From: an uncultured Bacilli bacterium
Lineage (GTDB): Bacteria > Bacillota_I > Bacilli_A > RF39 > UBA660
DNA length: 8,039 nt
Reading direction: 5' to 3'
Assembly: GCA_947632295.1 (NCBI GenBank)
Contig: CANROQ010000044.1
Location: 1-8,039, forward strand
Shown here: positions 6,126 through 8,039 of the stretch, piece by piece
How the letters are laid out: every line of letters begins with the position of its first letter
Position numbering within the stretch: position 1 is the first letter of the stretch
Notes under the pieces: generated by a model
The model's input: only the letters and a program-made list of their open reading frames with translations
What the model was told of the DNA's origin: nothing
The model's database searches: none
Translations under genes and position numbers: made by a program

Positions 6126-6736
6126 TTTTCCACCTCTATATTATCATTATCTTCTATAACTTTAGTACCACTTAATATATCATTCAAACCTCTTTTATCT
6201 TTTCTAGTTATAATCATAACTATACTGATTATAATTAAGCAAATTTGTAAAATTGAAAAAACAAATGTACAAATAAAATATGGAACACTTGGTAATATAT
6301 ACATTAAGGATAAAGAAACCAACATATACATAAGTCCTGTATCAATCATATTTTTAATTACTAAATTTTTAAGTGATAAGCATTCCTTATCATTACGAAT
6401 TGTTTTTATTTTAAGTATTTTTTTACCTAATGTTTTGCCATCAAAAAAATATGGTATAAAAATAAAATATATAAAAATCAAAACAGCATTTAGAACACTA
6501 TACATGACTTTGGCTTTATCCAAATCGCGAAATAGTATCGTTGCTTCTTTAAAATAAACTGCCAATTCCATTTTTCCAGCGGTATCATTTAAATCATTAA
6601 ATTGTTGATTTAAAATACTAATATTATTATTTTTAGGCAATAACATTTCTAAAAACATAACTAAAATAAATACAATAATAATATCGATTAAATACGCTAG
6701 TAATCTTTTTTGGAAACTTGCTTTATTTATCTTCAT
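6122..6736 (-). CDS. RDD-family integral membrane protein
   Basis: It has 204 residues. The N-terminal helix carries the family's Arg-Asp pattern (KRLLAYLIDIII at 10-21, R11 and D18). DGKTLGKKILKIKTI at 99-113 and the C-terminal RGLNDILSGTKVI at 182-194 are also typical of RDD proteins. I count four likely membrane segments at about 12-32, 78-98, 125-148 and 152-177, with a polar loop of about 45 residues after the first, one helix more than the simplest RDD proteins. The tail is acidic (EDNDNIEVEK). RDD proteins are mostly uncharacterised; a few have been linked to ion transport or stress, so no substrate is assigned. It overlaps the end of dusB by 14 bases and lysS by 4, so it is translated as part of that cluster. 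GAAAGGA upstream of the ATG at 6736 supports the start. Confidence 0.88.
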   Translation of the reverse strand: MKINKASFQKRLLAYLIDIIIVFILVMFLEMLLPKNNNISILNQQFNDLNDTAGKMELAVYFKEATILFRDLDKAKVMYSVLNAVLIFIYFIFIPYFFDGKTLGKKILKIKTIRNDKECLSLKNLVIKNMIDTGLMYMLVSLSLMYILPSVPYFICTFVFSILQICLIIISIVMIITRKDKRGLNDILSGTKVIEDNDNIEVEK

Positions 6737-7706
6737 ATAGTTCCTTTCTAAAATTCAATAAAATATCTTGAACTTGTTCTTTAGTCGTGCATTTAAATAT
6801 TTGCGTTTTAACACTAACGGAATTTTTAATACCTTTTAAATACCAAGCAACATGACTACGAATTTCTTTAACTGCAATACCTTCAGGTTTTATTTTTAAA
6901 AGATATTCAAAATGTTTTAACATCATATCAATTTTTTCTAAATCAGTAACTTTATTTGGTTGGATACCTTTTTCTAAATAATCCACACATTCCTTAATTA
7001 ACCAAGGATTACCTAAAGCAGCCCGTCCAATCATCACTGCATCACAACCAGTTTGCTCTAACATTCTTTTAGCATCATAACAAGATTTAATATCACCATT
7101 ACCAATAACGGGAATTTTAACATTTTCTTTAACTTGTTTTATAATATTCCAATCAGCTTTACCACTATATTGTTGACTACGAGTTCTAGGATGTACGGCA
7201 ATAGCACTTGCTCCAGCTTCTTCAGCTATTTTAGCAATTTCGATAGCATTAATACTATTTGCATCCCAACCACTTCGAATTTTAACTGTAACGGGAATTG
7301 GTACACTTTTAACAACATTTTCAATTATTTCTCTAACCTTTGCAGGATTTTTTAAAAGAGCACTACCGGCTTGACTACGTACCGCCACCTTAGGAACAGG
7401 ACACCCCATATTAATATCGATGATATCAGGATGCATTGTCTCATATACTTTTTTAGCAGCAATCACAAATGATTCCCTGTCACTACCAAAAATTTGTTGC
7501 GATATAGGTCGCTCAAAATCAGACATATAGAGCATATCTAAAGTTTTTTCATTGTCATACATAATGGCTTTATCACTAACCATTTCAGCATAAATAAGCC
7601 CACAACCCATCTCTTTAATAATATGTCTATAAGCACTATTACAAATTCCAGCCATAGGTGCTAGTACAACTTGATTTTGAATTTCTACATTTTCAATCTT
7701 CCACAT
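6723..7706 (-). CDS. dusB: tRNA-dihydrouridine synthase, DusB type
   Basis: FMN-dependent enzyme that reduces uridine to dihydrouridine in the tRNA D-loop using NADPH. It has 327 residues, typical. The N-terminal TIM barrel shows LAPMAGICNSAYR at 15-27, QIFGSD at 71-76, DINMGCPVPKV at 97-107 with catalytic C102, K142 in VKIRSGW, H172 in VHPRTRSQQYSG, the phosphate-binding IGNGDI at 201-206 and GRAALGNPW at 227-235. A helical C-terminal tRNA-binding domain follows (about 245-327). The start has TGGAG six bases upstream. It is the first gene of the operon, behind the promoter at 7784-7812. The dusB-lysS neighbourhood is also found in Bacillus, here with an RDD gene inserted. B. subtilis-type Firmicute enzymes of this clade are often called Dus1 or DusB; the subfamily is less certain than the function. 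Confidence 0.95.
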   Translation of the reverse strand: MWKIENVEIQNQVVLAPMAGICNSAYRHIIKEMGCGLIYAEMVSDKAIMYDNEKTLDMLYMSDFERPISQQIFGSDRESFVIAAKKVYETMHPDIIDINMGCPVPKVAVRSQAGSALLKNPAKVREIIENVVKSVPIPVTVKIRSGWDANSINAIEIAKIAEEAGASAIAVHPRTRSQQYSGKADWNIIKQVKENVKIPVIGNGDIKSCYDAKRMLEQTGCDAVMIGRAALGNPWLIKECVDYLEKGIQPNKVTDLEKIDMMLKHFEYLLKIKPEGIAVKEIRSHVAWYLKGIKNSVSVKTQIFKCTTKEQVQDILLNFRKELYEDK

Positions 7707-7783
7707 ATATACTCCAAACTATTAATTCATATCTTATATTATTCACTAACCAAAAAATTTAAAACCCATATCACCTGATTAAA

Positions 7784-7812
7784 ATTATACAATAAATGCT
7801 ATTATAATACAA
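7784..7812 (-). promoter_or_regulatory. Sigma-A-type promoter of the dusB-RDD-lysS-ackA-nrnA operon
   Basis: On the minus strand TTGTAT (7807-7812) and a perfect TATAAT (7784-7789) are exactly 17 bp apart. The predicted start is near 7777, giving a leader of about 70 bases, too short for a T-box. It begins right after the terminator at 7814-7844. No comparable promoter is seen further inside the cluster, so all five genes are probably read from here. Confidence 0.75.
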
Positions 7813-7813
7813 G

Positions 7814-7844
7814 AAAAAAAGTCATTAAATTTTAAATGACTTTT
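7814..7844 (-). terminator. Rho-independent terminator upstream of the dusB operon
   Basis: A perfect 10-bp inverted repeat, AAAAGTCATT (7817-7826) with AATGACTTTT (7835-7844), has an 8-base loop. On the minus strand it is followed by an unbroken T run (seven T with the stem end). It would stop transcripts coming from the right edge of the window and isolates the dusB operon. Plus-strand function is less likely because only four T follow there. Confidence 0.8.
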
Positions 7845-8039
7845 CATTCATTATATATTTATTTTTCTAATAATTATAATATACTTTTAACTTATAACCT
7901 TCATCGTTATTATGTATTACCTTACTATTAACATAACTTTAAAAATTAAATTGTAAATAACAAATTATTTCTTTAGTTAAATTAAACAACTTTCATTTTT
8001 CTATCAAACTATTTATTTAATAAAATCTAAAATATAATG
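7845..8039. other. AT-rich region without a recognisable gene
   Basis: Stops are frequent in all frames I read and no ATG has both a ribosome site and an open frame. The only coding-like stretch is 23 minus-strand codons (7870-7938) ending SKVIHNNDEGYKLKVYYNY before a TAG at 7867-7869. It lacks a start and is preceded by TAA. It could be the eroded end of a gene or chance. I see no tRNA, rRNA or convincing promoter here. Confidence 0.5.

Noticed and set aside
6105..6557. 150-codon open frame on the plus strand
   Set aside because: It lies antisense to the RDD and lysS genes, which have clear family motifs, and it shows no family motif or ribosome site of its own. It is a shadow frame from AT-rich hydrophobic codons.
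7134..7355. 73-codon open frame on the plus strand
   Set aside because: It is antisense to the conserved catalytic part of dusB and is dominated by Ser, Thr, Asn and Phe, as expected from reverse-reading that gene.
7707..7777. T-box or lysine riboswitch in front of the lysS operon
   Set aside because: The predicted leader is only about 70 bases and I see neither a T-box-like sequence nor the long structured aptamer such elements need.
7867..7938. Minus-strand coding-like tail of 23 codons
   Set aside because: It has no start codon, a stop directly upstream, and no recognisable family. It is too short to call a pseudogene.
8037..8039. Plus-strand ATG at the last three bases
   Set aside because: No ribosome-binding site precedes it and nothing of the frame can be seen.

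Overview
The window is very AT-rich chromosomal DNA from a Bacillota (Firmicutes) bacterium. Three things support this: an intact Spo0A, the endospore-programme master regulator known only from that phylum; a dusB-lysS neighbourhood like that of Bacilli; and proteins rich in Lys, Asn and Ile. Trp is encoded by TGG, the conserved genes have no in-frame TGA, and one gene ends in TGA, so the standard bacterial code is used and not the Mycoplasma code. An uncultured low-GC gut Bacilli/Clostridia-type organism is my best guess, from style rather than proof.

Every recognisable gene is on the minus strand, so the biology reads from right to left. From 8039 to about 7845 there is AT-rich DNA without a convincing gene, closed by a strong minus-strand terminator (7814-7844). 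A good sigma-A-type promoter (7784-7812) then drives a tight five-gene operon: dusB (tRNA dihydrouridine synthase), a four-helix RDD membrane protein, lysS (class II lysyl-tRNA synthetase), ackA (acetate kinase) and nrnA (DHH/DHHA1 nanoRNase/pAp phosphatase). The first three overlap by 14 and 4 bases, and the other gaps are 29 and 13 bases. The operon joins tRNA modification and charging, ATP-yielding acetate formation and turnover of RNA dinucleotides and pAp.

Downstream of nrnA lies a 12-bp perfect inverted repeat with a T run. It overlaps the -10 box of the next promoter (2427-2455). That promoter reads a single gene (1187-2383) for a surface protein with a pilin-like N-terminus, a glycine-rich-type domain, a probable jelly-roll domain and a C-terminal FGAGNEP motif. 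A good terminator (1133-1181) follows.

Next comes spo0A (261-1031). Two perfect TGTCGAA Spo0A boxes, exactly 10 bp apart, sit upstream of it (1116-1132), which suggests autoregulation. The gene is followed after 11 bases by the start of a membrane-anchored protein of unknown function that runs off the left edge (249 to 1). SpoIVB, the usual gene just upstream of spo0A in spore formers, is not there; its place is taken by the surface-protein gene.

No mobile element, CRISPR array, rRNA or tRNA was seen. The most interesting part is the left third: Spo0A with its own boxes, flanked by two uncharacterised envelope proteins.
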